The notes under the pieces: model-generated
The model's input: the letters and a program-made list of their open reading frames with translations, nothing else
What the model was told of the DNA's origin: nothing
Databases searched by the model: none
Origin: DATDAW01 sp036525185
GTDB taxonomy: Bacteria > Verrucomicrobiota > Verrucomicrobiia > Chthoniobacterales > DASVRZ01
DNA length: 48,413 nucleotides
Direction: 5' to 3'
NCBI GenBank assembly: GCA_036525185.1
Contig: DATDAW010000059.1
Coordinates: 1 to 48,413, forward strand
Position numbers and translations under genes: made by a program
Part shown: piece after piece, positions 27,284-36,005 of the stretch
Layout: each line of letters starts with the position of its first letter
How positions within the stretch are numbered: the first letter of the stretch is position 1

Positions 27284-29026
27284 ATGGCCCTTCAATTATC
27301 TCGTAGACAATATGCCGAAATGTTTGGCCCAACCGTGGGGGATCAAGTGCGGCTGGCGGACTCCGAACTCTTTATTGAGGTCGAGCGTGATCTGATCGGT
27401 GAGGCCGGCGCTTATGGTGACGAAGTGAAATTCGGCGGCGGCAAGGTGATTCGGGATGGCATGGGGCAGTCCTCAACGGCGCTGGATGCGGAATCGCTCG
27501 ATTTGGTGATCACCAACGCGTTGATTCTGGACGCCGTTCAAGGCGTGATCAAAGCGGATATCGGAGTCAAACATGGCCGCATCGTCGGAATCGGCCACGC
27601 GGGAAATCCGGGGATCCAGCAGGGGATCACGCCTGGAATGACTATTGGCGCGGCGACGGAGGTCATCGCAGGCGAGGGTTGTATCGTCACAGCGGGCGGT
27701 ATCGACACCCACATCCACTTTATCTGTCCGCAACAGATCGAACACGCGCTTGCAAGCGGCGTGACGACGATGATCGGCGGCGGGACGGGGCCGGCCCACG
27801 GGACTTATGCGACGACTTGCACGCCGGGTATTTGGAATATTTACCGGATGTTGGAAGCCGCGGACGAGTATCCGATGAATCTCGGTTTTCTGGGCAAAGG
27901 AAATTGCGCCACGCCCGAACCGTTGCGGGAGCAGATTCTGGCCGGTGTGATCGGGCTAAAGCTGCATGAAGATTGGGGAACGACGCCGGCGGCGATTGAT
28001 TGTTGTCTAGGCGTCGCGGACGAACTGGATGTGCAGGTCGCGATTCACACGGACACGCTGAACGAATCCGGTTTTGTCGAGGACTCGATTGCGGCGTTCA
28101 AAGGACGGACGATTCACACGTTCCACAGCGAAGGCGCGGGCGGAGGGCATGCGCCGGACATTATCCGGGTTTGCGGTGAGGCGAATGTTTTGCCTTCTTC
28201 GACGAATCCGACGCGCCCGTTCACGGTGAACACCCTCGATGAGCACCTCGACATGCTGATGGTGTGCCATCATCTCGATTCGAAGATTCCTGAGGATGTG
28301 GCATTTGCGGAGTCGCGAATTCGACCCGAGACGATTGCAGCGGAGGATTTGCTGCACGATTTGGGAGCATTTTCGATGATGTCCAGCGATTCCCAGGCAA
28401 TGGGGCGCGTTGGCGAGGTGATTACGCGTACCTGGCAGACGGCGCACAAGATGAAGACGCAATTCGGGAACCTCGACGCGTCGTTAGCCACGGCGCATGC
28501 TGCAGCCGACAATTTCCGGGCGCTGCGTTACATCGCCAAATACACGATCAATCCAGCGATCTCGCATGGCATCGCCCATGAAGTCGGCTCGATAGAGATG
28601 GGAAAACTGGCCGATTTGGTTGTATGGAAACCAGCCTTTTTTGGAACGAAACCCGAAGTGGTACTTAAAGGGGGGCTGATTGCCATGGCCAATATGGGTG
28701 ATCCGAACGCCTCGATCCCGACGCCCCAGCCGATGTTTTATCGACCGCAATTTGGCGCACACGGTCGGGCCAAATTCAAAACGTCACTGACTTTCGTGAG
28801 CGACGCCGCCCTTCGTAGCGGCAAACTCGCTGAGCTTGGTCTAGGCAAAACGCTTTCCGCCGTGAAGAACACGCGCGGCGTGACCAAGCGTGATTTGGTT
28901 TGGAACGATGCCCTGCCAAAAATCGAAGTCGATCCTGAGACCTATATCGTCAAGGCCGACGGCCTCGAGCTCCGCTGCGAACCCGCGACGGTGTTGCCGC
29001 TCGCCCAGCGCTATTTCCTTTTCTGA
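27284..29026 (+). CDS. ureC: urease alpha subunit
   Basis: UreC holds the two-nickel active site of urease. The 580-residue protein keeps all key residues, each 9 positions later than in Klebsiella. H143 and H145 are in THIHF, the carbamylated K226 is in GLKLHEDWG, H255 and H281 are metal-site histidines, D369 is in SSDSQAMG, and the mobile flap has C328 and H329 in VCHHLD. The extra residues lie before position 143; part of them are in the early loop around IGEAGAYGDE. The start MALQLSRRQYAEMFGPTVGD is standard. It is separated from ureB by a repeat-bearing spacer and from ureE by 6 bases. Confidence 0.98.
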   Translation: MALQLSRRQYAEMFGPTVGDQVRLADSELFIEVERDLIGEAGAYGDEVKFGGGKVIRDGMGQSSTALDAESLDLVITNALILDAVQGVIKADIGVKHGRIVGIGHAGNPGIQQGITPGMTIGAATEVIAGEGCIVTAGGIDTHIHFICPQQIEHALASGVTTMIGGGTGPAHGTYATTCTPGIWNIYRMLEAADEYPMNLGFLGKGNCATPEPLREQILAGVIGLKLHEDWGTTPAAIDCCLGVADELDVQVAIHTDTLNESGFVEDSIAAFKGRTIHTFHSEGAGGGHAPDIIRVCGEANVLPSSTNPTRPFTVNTLDEHLDMLMVCHHLDSKIPEDVAFAESRIRPETIAAEDLLHDLGAFSMMSSDSQAMGRVGEVITRTWQTAHKMKTQFGNLDASLATAHAAADNFRALRYIAKYTINPAISHGIAHEVGSIEMGKLADLVVWKPAFFGTKPEVVLKGGLIAMANMGDPNASIPTPQPMFYRPQFGAHGRAKFKTSLTFVSDAALRSGKLAELGLGKTLSAVKNTRGVTKRDLVWNDALPKIEVDPETYIVKADGLELRCEPATVLPLAQRYFLF

Positions 29027-29032
29027 AGCCGG

Positions 29033-29461
29033 ATGCAGATGATTCACCATCACCTGCACCATTGGCGTAAGGATGCAGAAAAAATCATGCTCAATGTGGA
29101 CCGCCTCACGCTCGCGAAGCGCCGCTGGCGCAGCGTCGCTGCGGATGGGGTGGAATTTGGCTTCGATCTGGAGCATGCGTTGGCAGATGGCGACGTTTTC
29201 TTTGAAAAGGACGCCGCGATTTATGTGATCGCCCAAAAAGCCGAGCCTGTGCTCGAAGTCGACCTTGGGACTGACGCGGCGAAAGCGGCCCGTCTTGGCT
29301 GGATCATTGGCAATCTCCATTTCCAACTCGACGTTGCCGAGGGCCGCGTGCGCGTCGCTGATGATCCTGCGCTGCGCCAGCTCTTCGAGCGTGAACACAT
29401 CCATTTCAACGCTGGGGAAGCTGTTTTTCACCCGTTATCCGGCGGTCACCATCACCATTGA
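29033..29461 (+). CDS. ureE: urease accessory protein UreE
   Basis: UreE is the nickel metallochaperone that delivers Ni to the urease assembly complex. The 142-residue protein has the UreE N-terminal domain (about 1-70) and the metal-binding domain with AARLGWIIGNLHFQLDV, whose GNxH motif carries the key dimer-interface His. A four-His tail (139-142) and a second His cluster, HHHLHH, at residues 5-10 may add nickel capacity. The His tail is shorter than that of Klebsiella UreE. It follows ureC by 6 bases. Confidence 0.94.
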   Translation: MQMIHHHLHHWRKDAEKIMLNVDRLTLAKRRWRSVAADGVEFGFDLEHALADGDVFFEKDAAIYVIAQKAEPVLEVDLGTDAAKAARLGWIIGNLHFQLDVAEGRVRVADDPALRQLFEREHIHFNAGEAVFHPLSGGHHHH

Positions 29462-29494
29462 AGGCAGACGGTAGGACGCAGAAGTCAGAACCGG
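29461..29494 (+). repeat. AAGGCAGA intergenic repeat, copy 4
   Basis: The sequence after the ureE stop begins with AAGGCAGA at 29461 and continues with GCAGA and TCAGAA units, as between ureA and ureB. Because it looks non-coding, it argues against starting ureF at the TTG at 29458. Confidence 0.5.
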
Positions 29495-29526
29495 ACGATG
29501 AAGGAGCGCCTCCGGGGAAGGGGGGA

Positions 29527-30201
29527 TTGTCCTGGTTGCCTTTTTTGCTGCAGACTTCCGATGCACTTTTCCCGACGGGGGCGTATGCGCATTCGCTAGG
29601 ATTTGAGGAAATGGTTCGCCTTGGTGTTGTGAGGGATGAAGTCACGCTACGGGAATTTGTTGAAGAGCAGATTGCTCCGGCGCTCGCATGTTTGGAGCTG
29701 CCTTACGTGCGGTTTGCGTTTTGGGCGAAGGATTTGGAGGAACTCTGTCGGATCGACGCGGAGATCGAAGCGTGGAAGCTGGCACGCGAGGTTCGGGAGG
29801 CCAGCAAACAAATTGGCGGCCGGCGTTTGAGAGGGTTGCGAACCATATCGGAGGAGGTGCTGTTGGCTGAGTTTGAAGACGCAATCCGGCAGGATCGAGC
29901 GCTGGGTCATCATCTGGTTGTCTGTGCGTTGCAGGCGCGGGTGGAAAACGTGCCGTTGGAGGCTGCGCTCGCGGCGTACGCCTATCAATCGATCGCGGCA
30001 ACTTGCGGCGCGGCGCTAAAACTGATCCGGGTGGGACAAGACGCGTGCCAGCGAGTTTTAAGAGCTGGAGCGTTGCAAATCCCGGAGGCGATTGCGAAAT
30101 CGCTGGAAGTTATGCGCGAGGATGCCGGCTGCTTCAATCCGCTTCTTGAAATCGGTTCGATGCGTCACGAATTCGCGGAAGAGAGGCTGTTTATCTCGTG
30201 A
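29527..30201 (+). CDS. ureF: urease accessory protein UreF
   Basis: UreF joins UreD and UreG in the complex that activates urease. From a TTG at 29527 the 224-residue product starts in the family's usual place (L-S-W-L-P-F-L-L-Q-T-S-D-A-L-F-P-T-G-A-Y). It continues with SLGFEEMV, the helical core and the C-terminal SMRHEFAEERLF. The frame is also open from a TTG at 29458 overlapping the ureE stop, but the extra 23 codons fall in an AAGGCAGA-type repeat and lack family similarity. A purine-rich run GGGGA at 29514-29518 lies 8 bases before the chosen start. Confidence 0.85.
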   Translation: MSWLPFLLQTSDALFPTGAYAHSLGFEEMVRLGVVRDEVTLREFVEEQIAPALACLELPYVRFAFWAKDLEELCRIDAEIEAWKLAREVREASKQIGGRRLRGLRTISEEVLLAEFEDAIRQDRALGHHLVVCALQARVENVPLEAALAAYAYQSIAATCGAALKLIRVGQDACQRVLRAGALQIPEAIAKSLEVMREDAGCFNPLLEIGSMRHEFAEERLFIS

Positions 30202-30277
30202 TTTTCGGGAGCCGCCGCCGCAAGCAAGTCTGCGTCTGCCGTTGCAATCGCACAATGAGTCTTGTTTGATCATCCCA

Positions 30278-30883
30278 ATGAAACGTGCTGTGCGCATTGG
30301 AATCGGGGGGCCGGTGGGCTCAGGGAAAACCATGCTCGTCCTGCGGCTTTGCCAGTGGCTCCGCGGCGAATTTTCCATCGCTGTGGTAACGAACGATATT
30401 TATACCCGCGAAGACGCGGAGTTTTTGGTACGCAATGAGGCGCTGGCTGCCGATCGCGTCATCGGAGTTGAGACAGGAGGATGCCCGCATACAGCGATTC
30501 GCGACGACACTTCGATGAATTTGGCCGCGATCGCAGAGCTGGAAAAACGCCATCCGGAGGCGCAGTTGATCCTTGTGGAAAGCGGCGGGGATAATCTTTC
30601 CGCGACGTTTTCGCCCGAGTTGGTGGAGTCGTTTATCTACGTGATCGACGTGGCGGAAGGGGACAAGATCCCGCGCAAAGGCGGCCCCGCCATCCGGCAC
30701 AGCGATTTGCTTTTGATCAACAAAACGGAGCTGGCACCGTTCGTGGGCGCGGATCTGGACGTGATGGCGAGGGACGCAAAGCTAATGCGCGGAGAGCGTC
30801 CGTTTCTTTTTGCGGATTTGCGGAGCGGGAAGGGGAAGGACGAATTACTCGCCTGGCTGCGGCATGAAGTGTTATTTGCATGA
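30278..30883 (+). CDS. ureG: urease accessory GTPase UreG
   Basis: UreG is the SIMIBI-class GTPase that uses GTP hydrolysis to hand nickel to apo-urease. The 201-residue protein has the P-loop GGPVGSGKT (10-18), TNDIYTREDAEFL, the nickel-binding Cys-Pro-His (C69-P70-H71) in ETGGCPHTAIR, SGGDNLSATFSPELV and the base-specificity motif NKTEL. MKRAVRIGIGG at 30278 is the normal start; the frame continues upstream without similarity. Its TGA overlaps the ureD start (ATGA). Confidence 0.97.
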   Translation: MKRAVRIGIGGPVGSGKTMLVLRLCQWLRGEFSIAVVTNDIYTREDAEFLVRNEALAADRVIGVETGGCPHTAIRDDTSMNLAAIAELEKRHPEAQLILVESGGDNLSATFSPELVESFIYVIDVAEGDKIPRKGGPAIRHSDLLLINKTELAPFVGADLDVMARDAKLMRGERPFLFADLRSGKGKDELLAWLRHEVLFA

Positions 30884-31713
30884 GCCTGGGAACTCCGCGA
30901 CGCGGTTTGAGCGGGCACCTTCATCTGATTTGTGGATTGGATGACCTCGGCAAAAGCACGCTCATTTCGCAATCCTTCCGGGCGCCAATGCATCTGAGCA
31001 AACCGTGGCTTGATGGCGAGACGCTCGTGGTCAACGTGGTCAATCCGACAGCGGGCTTGCTCACAGGCGATTCCGTGGAGACAAAGGTGAAGGTCGAGTC
31101 CGGCGCCTGTCTGCTGATTACCACCCCGAGCGCCACCCGGGCCTATCGCTCGCTGGCCGGGACCATTGAGCTGACGCAGGATTTTACGGTGGCCGCTGGG
31201 GGAAAATTGGAGGTTTTTCCCGAGATGTTCATCCCCCAGGCAGGCACCTCATGCAGGCAGCGGACACACGTGGATGTGGAGTCGGATGGCGAACTATTAT
31301 GGATCGATGTCCTTGCGCCAGGCCGGGTTGCGATGGGCGAGAGCTTTGAGTATCGGCTCCTGGACTGGCGGATGGACATATTTCTGGGTGGAAAGCCGAT
31401 CGTTCGCGAACGATCTGTGTTGGAACCCGGAAGGCCGAACCTGCAGGCCGTCCGAAACGTTTTCCCGAATGCGTATTATGGCAGCATTTACTGGATCGGT
31501 GGGAAGGTCGATCCAGCTTTGGATTTGCTGAAGCAAATAACGGCGCTCCAAAGTACGGACATTTGGATGGGCGCCAGTCGACTGTGTACGGGAGGGTTGA
31601 CGATTAAATTGCTGACTGCCAACAGTCCGGCTATGCGGCGGGCAGTTCACGAAATCCGAAGATTGATTCACGAATTACGCGGCGTGCTCGGTCCTGATCT
31701 ACGGAAACTGTAA
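30880..31713 (+). CDS. ureD: urease accessory protein UreD
   Basis: UreD (UreH in some species) binds apo-urease and recruits UreF and UreG for nickel insertion. The 277-residue protein has the family segments VNPTAGLLTGDSVETKVKVE, LLITTPSATRAYRS, LEVFPEMFIPQAGTSCRQRT and MGESFEYRLLDWRMDIFLGG. Its start overlaps the ureG stop by 4 bases, so translation is probably coupled. Placing ureD last rather than first differs from the Klebsiella order. A perfect 11-base hairpin terminator follows directly. Confidence 0.93.
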   Translation: MSLGTPRRGLSGHLHLICGLDDLGKSTLISQSFRAPMHLSKPWLDGETLVVNVVNPTAGLLTGDSVETKVKVESGACLLITTPSATRAYRSLAGTIELTQDFTVAAGGKLEVFPEMFIPQAGTSCRQRTHVDVESDGELLWIDVLAPGRVAMGESFEYRLLDWRMDIFLGGKPIVRERSVLEPGRPNLQAVRNVFPNAYYGSIYWIGGKVDPALDLLKQITALQSTDIWMGASRLCTGGLTIKLLTANSPAMRRAVHEIRRLIHELRGVLGPDLRKL

Positions 31714-31742
31714 CAGGCCAGCGTAGGTTGCTGGCCTGTTTC
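31712..31742 (+). terminator. terminator of the urease operon
   Basis: AACAGGCCAGC and GCTGGCCTGTT pair perfectly over 11 bases around a 7-base loop (31712-31740). A short T run follows on the plus strand. It begins at the ureD stop codon. Confidence 0.9.
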
Positions 31743-31879
31743 CTGATCGGCTTTCCGGCGGAAGTCGCGTCAAACCAACGACGATCCATCGGAATCATTA
31801 GAGATCCGAGGCGTCAGTGGCCTGTCCTCCTGAATATTTGGAGTTCAGGTCCACCGGACTTCCGTCTGCTAGAGTGCGC

Positions 31880-32851
31880 TCAATCCCCGTAGCCGTGCGG
31901 GTTTTTTACGTGCCATTTCCAGGCGCTTGTGACGATGGTCTCGATATCCTGATACTGCGGCTTCCAACCGAGTTCGGCTTCGATTTTTTCCGAACTGGCG
32001 ATGAGGCGCGGGGGATCGCCTGCGCGACGCGGTTTTTCGATGACTTTAATTGGTTTGCCAGTGACCTTTTCGCAGGCGTTAATGACTTCCCGCACTGAGG
32101 TTCCACCGCCGGTACCCAGGTTGTAAAAGGCACTTTTCGGGGCGTTTAACGCGAGAATGTGCGCCTGTGCGAGGTCGAGCAGGTGAATATAATCGCGGAT
32201 GCAGGTGCCATCCGGTGTCGGATAATCCGTGCCGTAAATTTCGACGTGGTCCTTTTGCCCCAGGGCGACTTTGAGGACGTTCGGGATGAGGTGTGTTTCG
32301 ATTCGGTGATCTTCGCCGTAGGCTTCCGTGGCGCCGGCGACATTAAAGTAGCGGAGCGCGACGAAGGTGATGCCAAAGATTTCGCCATACCAGCGAAGGA
32401 CCTTCTCAAAAAGGAGCTTGGATTCGCCGTAAGGATTGATCGGGTTTTGCGGCAGTCCCTCGTGGATTGGGATGCTTTCCGGAATACCGAAGGTGGCGCA
32501 GGTAGAGGAAAAGACGAAACGTTTGACGCCGTTCTTAACCATCGCATCGAGGAGGTGGACGCCGCCGGCGACGTTGTTGAGGAAATATTTCGACGGATTC
32601 GTCATCGACTCGCCGACAAGGGCGTTGGCCGCGAAATGCATAACAGCCTCCGGTTGTGCTGCCGCGATGGCTGCATCGATTTCGGCTGGATTTGCGAGGT
32701 CGCCTTTAACGAATGTCGACTTGGGATGCACAGCGCGTCCGTGGCCCTCAGTGAGATTATCGAACACGGTGATCTCGTGTCCTGCATTGATCATTTGTTC
32801 GACACAGATACTGCCAACATAGCCGGCACCGCCGGTAACAAGAATTTTCAT
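31880..32851 (-). CDS. galE: UDP-glucose 4-epimerase
   Basis: GalE interconverts UDP-glucose and UDP-galactose for sugar use and envelope glycans. The 323-residue short-chain dehydrogenase-type protein has the NAD motif GGAGYVGS at its start and the catalytic serine/threonine region FSSTCATFG. It also has the YGESK catalytic Tyr-Lys motif, RYFNVAGA and VRDYIHLLDLA (as IRDYIHLLDLA). It lies 57 bases downstream of the 3D-domain lipoprotein gene on the same strand. The lack of other galactose genes suggests a role in surface polysaccharide, an inference only. Confidence 0.95.
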   Translation of the reverse strand: MKILVTGGAGYVGSICVEQMINAGHEITVFDNLTEGHGRAVHPKSTFVKGDLANPAEIDAAIAAAQPEAVMHFAANALVGESMTNPSKYFLNNVAGGVHLLDAMVKNGVKRFVFSSTCATFGIPESIPIHEGLPQNPINPYGESKLLFEKVLRWYGEIFGITFVALRYFNVAGATEAYGEDHRIETHLIPNVLKVALGQKDHVEIYGTDYPTPDGTCIRDYIHLLDLAQAHILALNAPKSAFYNLGTGGGTSVREVINACEKVTGKPIKVIEKPRRAGDPPRLIASSEKIEAELGWKPQYQDIETIVTSAWKWHVKNPHGYGD

Positions 32852-32908
32852 GCGTGGATCAGTGATTTAGGGATGACGAGTGATGAGACCTGACAGAGCT
32901 CCGACTGT

Positions 32909-33493
32909 CTAGCGCCGTTTTGGAAAACGCTCAGTACTTTTTTCAAGCGAAGCGACCATTCTCCGGATATAGCCGTGCCGGGCGCGGGGACGAAGGATTT
33001 TGAGGCTCTTTTCGCGATCGCCCCATTCGACGACATCAACCTGGATGCGTCGGACCCCCCAACGGTGCATTTGCCCCATTGTGGGCATGTAAAGATCGAT
33101 CGTTTCGGTGCCGACGAGCGCCGAACCGTAGTCGTCGATGATGTATTTGCGTCCGGTGTCAGGGGAGTAAAAAATCGTGCCGAATGGGTATCGAGACCAA
33201 TCGGCTGAAGCGCTATTGAGAGCGCCGGATTGCAGAATGCCTCCGACGGCGTTGCGTCTGGCATGGGAGCCGTCCCCGCCTTCCGCGTGATTGTAGGCCG
33301 TTGTTTTCACCGTCCAGTGCACACGGGGCGGGCCGACCGGAGCGGATTTTTTTCGAGCAATCGTCAGGCCGGTATTCTTGTCGAGTCCGGTCTCGGCGCA
33401 ACCGGCAGAAAGGCATATGATCCCGACAACGACGAGAAGCTGTAAGAACCGCTTAAAAAACAAACGGCTTTGCCGGGAATCATCATCACTCAT
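32909..33493 (-). CDS. 3D-domain lipoprotein
   Basis: The 194-residue protein starts with a lipoprotein signal peptide whose lipobox LSAGC puts the lipidated Cys at residue 32. After a linker it has a 3D domain (about 65-160), named for three conserved aspartates, here in YIIDDYGSALVGTETIDLYMPT, preceded by TTAYNHAEGG. The domain also forms the catalytic part of lytic transglycosylase MltA and of Rpf-like muralytic enzymes, so a peptidoglycan role is likely. Such a lipoprotein would use the Lnt pathway encoded nearby. It is upstream of galE on the same strand. Confidence 0.87.
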   Translation of the reverse strand: MSDDDSRQSRLFFKRFLQLLVVVGIICLSAGCAETGLDKNTGLTIARKKSAPVGPPRVHWTVKTTAYNHAEGGDGSHARRNAVGGILQSGALNSASADWSRYPFGTIFYSPDTGRKYIIDDYGSALVGTETIDLYMPTMGQMHRWGVRRIQVDVVEWGDREKSLKILRPRARHGYIRRMVASLEKSTERFPKRR

Positions 33494-33608
33494 GGGCGCA
33501 AAAAGACGTCCGGGAGGGATTTGATTGCAAACGCGGGCCTGAAAGCAAGGTTGTTCCGAAACACGACGCGACTTCAGACGGCTGCCGGCAGCGAGCCATT
33601 CAAATATT

Positions 33609-33645
33609 CCTGAATGCGAACGGCCTCAGGAAGGCCAGGTTCAGG
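33609..33645 (-). terminator. nested hairpin downstream of rplS
   Basis: CCTGAA/TTCAGG (33609-33614 with 33640-33645) encloses GGCCT/AGGCC (33622-33626 with 33632-33636). It sits 6 bases after the rplS stop codon. The following sequence is AT-rich but without a long T run. Confidence 0.5.
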
Positions 33646-33651
33646 AGAAAC

Positions 33652-34002
33652 TCAGGCAGCCTTGTCTTTGACAGCCATGGCTTGCTTGCCCTTGCGGTCG
33701 CGGAGGTAGTTGAGTTTTGCCCGGCGGACGCTGCCTGGTCTTTCTACTTCGATCTTTGCAACGCGAGGCGAATGGACGGGGAAAACGCGTTCAACGCCTT
33801 CGCCATATGAAATCCGTCGGACGGTGAACATCGAATTGAGTCCGGTACCTTTACGGCCAATGACGATGCCGGAGAAAATCTGGATGCGTTCCTTGTCGCC
33901 TTCGACGACACGTGTGTGGACCCGGACACTGTCGCCCACGTTGAACGGGGTGATCGTCTGTTTAAACTGCTCCGATTCGATTTTCTGGATAATGCTGTTC
34001 AT
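33652..34002 (-). CDS. rplS: 50S ribosomal protein L19
   Basis: L19 sits at the interface of the two ribosomal subunits. The 116-residue protein starts MNSIIQKIESEQFKQ and shows FNVGDSVRVHTRVVEGDKER, IQIFSGIVIGRKG and the typical RRAKLNYLRDRKGKQA near the end. The start at 34002 has a GGAGA ribosome site upstream on the minus strand; the frame runs 24 codons further without similarity. The usual partners rpsP, rimM and trmD are not adjacent, so the gene stands alone here. Confidence 0.97.
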   Translation of the reverse strand: MNSIIQKIESEQFKQTITPFNVGDSVRVHTRVVEGDKERIQIFSGIVIGRKGTGLNSMFTVRRISYGEGVERVFPVHSPRVAKIEVERPGSVRRAKLNYLRDRKGKQAMAVKDKAA

Positions 34003-34165
34003 AATGATGTCGTCTCCGGGTTGAGCGATTTGAAAAAGGGGAAAGACGGATAACCGGTTTCGCCGCAAATGCAACGCGAATCATTACCAACGCGTGCAAA
34101 TGTTCCGCGACAGCCGACTAGTCCCTGCCTTTCGTTCCGAAAGCCTACGACGACCGACGCATCTC

Positions 34166-35314
34166 TCAATAAACGTCACGCTTGTAGCGCTTCGCTTTCT
34201 TGAGTTGTTCAACGTAAACGGCTGCTTCTTCCGGCGGCTTGCCACCTTCGCGTTCGACAATGTGATGCAGCGCGAGATCAACATCCTTGGCCATGCGCTG
34301 GCCGTCGCCACAGACGAAAAAGTGGGCCCCTGCTTCGAGCCACGCCCAGATTTCCGCGGCGTTTTCCAGTAACCGATGCTGGACATAGACTTTATTTTCC
34401 TGATCCCGCGAAAACGCGGTGCTGAACTTCGTTAGAATACCCTCAGCCTGATACGCCTCCCATTCCTCCTTGTAGAAAAAGTCCACAGCCGAACGTTGCT
34501 CACCGAAAAACAGCCAGTTTTTGCCGGTCGCTCCCGTTGCTTTGCGCTCCTGCATCATGGCCCGGAAGGGGGCAATTCCGGTTCCTGGGCCGACCATGAT
34601 GACCGGCGTCGAGAGATCTTCCGGCAAGCGGAATCCTTTTGCCGAATGCACGAAAATCGGCACAGGCGTATTGTTGTCGACCCGATCGGCCAGGAAAGTC
34701 GAAGCGACCCCTTTCCGTTCACGTTCGTTCGAGGTGTAACGGACTGCTGCGATGGTCAGGTGTACCTGCTCCGGATGTGCCTTTAAACTCGACGAAATCG
34801 AATACAAACGGGGCTGAAGCTTCCGCAACACGGCGATGAATTCGTCCGCTGTAAAACGGACCGACGGATGGTCGATGAGGAAATCGATCACTTCGAGGCC
34901 CCAAAGGAACTTCTCCAGCTCCTGCTTGCGATCGGGCTTCAACAGATCATGGAGAACAGACGTCCCCTCGGCTTTGTCCCGGACCGCTTCCAGAAACTGC
35001 TTGGAGAGCTGGGTGATGATGTAATCCTTGATGAGCGCCTGCCTCAATGTCGTCGGCTGTCCATCTGCTCCGTTGACCGTTTCCGACCCTGTGAGATGCA
35101 GTTTGGCAATGATTTCGTCTGCCAATGCCGGATCGTTCAGCGCGAAGACCCCGAGGGAGTCGCCGACTTCATAGACAACGCCCGACCCAGCCAGCGAGAT
35201 CTCAAAATGCCGCGTTTCTTTTTCTGATCCTGGCAACGTGAGTTTGCGGTTCGTAATGAGCTTTGCCGGGAAAGGATTTTTGCGCGAATAAACGGAAGCA
35301 GGGTCAGCAGACAT
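34166..35314 (-). CDS. CysJ-like FAD/NADPH reductase lacking a flavodoxin domain
   Basis: The 382-residue protein aligns with the FAD- and NADPH-binding part of sulfite reductase alpha subunit and cytochrome P450 reductase. The FAD-binding motif RLYSISSS is near residue 170, the NADPH-binding VGPGTGIAPFRAMMQER is near 245, and CGDGQRMAKDVD is near 340. The chain ends in an aromatic residue (RYKRDVY), as in this reductase class. The FMN-binding flavodoxin domain of CysJ is absent, so electrons must pass through a separate protein or straight to a partner. No sulfite reductase beta subunit gene (cysI) is in the window. It is the gene upstream of rplS, 163 bases away. Confidence 0.87.
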   Translation of the reverse strand: MSADPASVYSRKNPFPAKLITNRKLTLPGSEKETRHFEISLAGSGVVYEVGDSLGVFALNDPALADEIIAKLHLTGSETVNGADGQPTTLRQALIKDYIITQLSKQFLEAVRDKAEGTSVLHDLLKPDRKQELEKFLWGLEVIDFLIDHPSVRFTADEFIAVLRKLQPRLYSISSSLKAHPEQVHLTIAAVRYTSNERERKGVASTFLADRVDNNTPVPIFVHSAKGFRLPEDLSTPVIMVGPGTGIAPFRAMMQERKATGATGKNWLFFGEQRSAVDFFYKEEWEAYQAEGILTKFSTAFSRDQENKVYVQHRLLENAAEIWAWLEAGAHFFVCGDGQRMAKDVDLALHHIVEREGGKPPEEAAVYVEQLKKAKRYKRDVY

Positions 35315-35435
35315 AGCTGCCGAGTGTTAGCTCCTGACGCTGTAGAATCAAGCGGGAAGTGCGGATCGATCTGAGGGAGCCTGTGGTTTTACATATCCTT
35401 TCCGAGTGTAATCCGATAAAGTTGACCAATCAGGA

Positions 35436-36000
35436 ATGGAAGGCACGTCCCGGTTGATCGGTCATGGATCGTATCAAAAGACCTCGCTTCATGCAGGAAA
35501 TCGCCGTTCTAATGGAAACCGTGTCGTTCACGTTTTTGTGACCGTCATCAATAAGCGCCCGCATCTGAAAGGATGTGGCGCGGGAGCGGACAATCCCTAC
35601 AAAGTCGCATTGACCGCCACCATGCGACGGCTGGAGCTTTTTTGAATGGAAGAAACGACCTGCAGCTTCCCGTCATTGCTGAAGTGCGTGGCAAACGGGA
35701 GGATGACGATCTCGCCCGAACCTTTGCGAGAGATCACTCGCAAAGAAACGCCGCGCGTTCTGCTCAGGGGCTGTCGCCATTGGATTGCTCGCTGACTTTT
35801 TGTTCAAAGGAAGACAACGTCGCCGGGATTCAGATTGCCGATTTGTGCGCCTATCCGTGCGCCCGGCTCGTCTTTGATCCCGAACGTTCAAATACCGCTT
35901 TTGAGATTGTAAAAGGCATTTCTACTGCGGTGAAGTTCAGGGATGGGAGGTCCTGTAAAAACAGGCCCCACGCATCACAGGGCGTGGACGGCTGCGAATC
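35436..36000 (+). pseudogene. decayed DUF3800 gene
   Basis: Translated fragments match the middle and end of DUF3800 proteins, a family found in accessory regions. One frame (35436-35645) gives VVHVFVTVINKRPHLKG and MRRLELF; the next frame gives LQLPVIAEVRGKREDDDL and AGIQIADLCAYPCARLVFDPE. The frame changes at a run of six T at 35638-35643. The N-terminal DESG region and the usual C-terminal end are missing. Either a base was lost in the T-run or the remnant decayed more widely; the missing ends favour decay. The 35315-35435 stretch before it shows no gene. Confidence 0.7.
35957..35987 (-). terminator. terminator of the ispG transcript
   Basis: On the minus strand, CCACGC and GCGTGG pair around an 8-base loop (35968-35987). 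A run of five T (35961-35957) follows a few bases later. It lies 18 bases past the ispG stop codon. Confidence 0.6.
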
Positions 36001-36005
36001 GCGGG

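Noticed and set aside
35638..35645. programmed -1 frameshift at the T-run in the DUF3800 remnant
   Set aside because: The zero-frame codons CTT and TTT do not fit a classic slippery heptamer, and both gene ends are missing, so decay is simpler.
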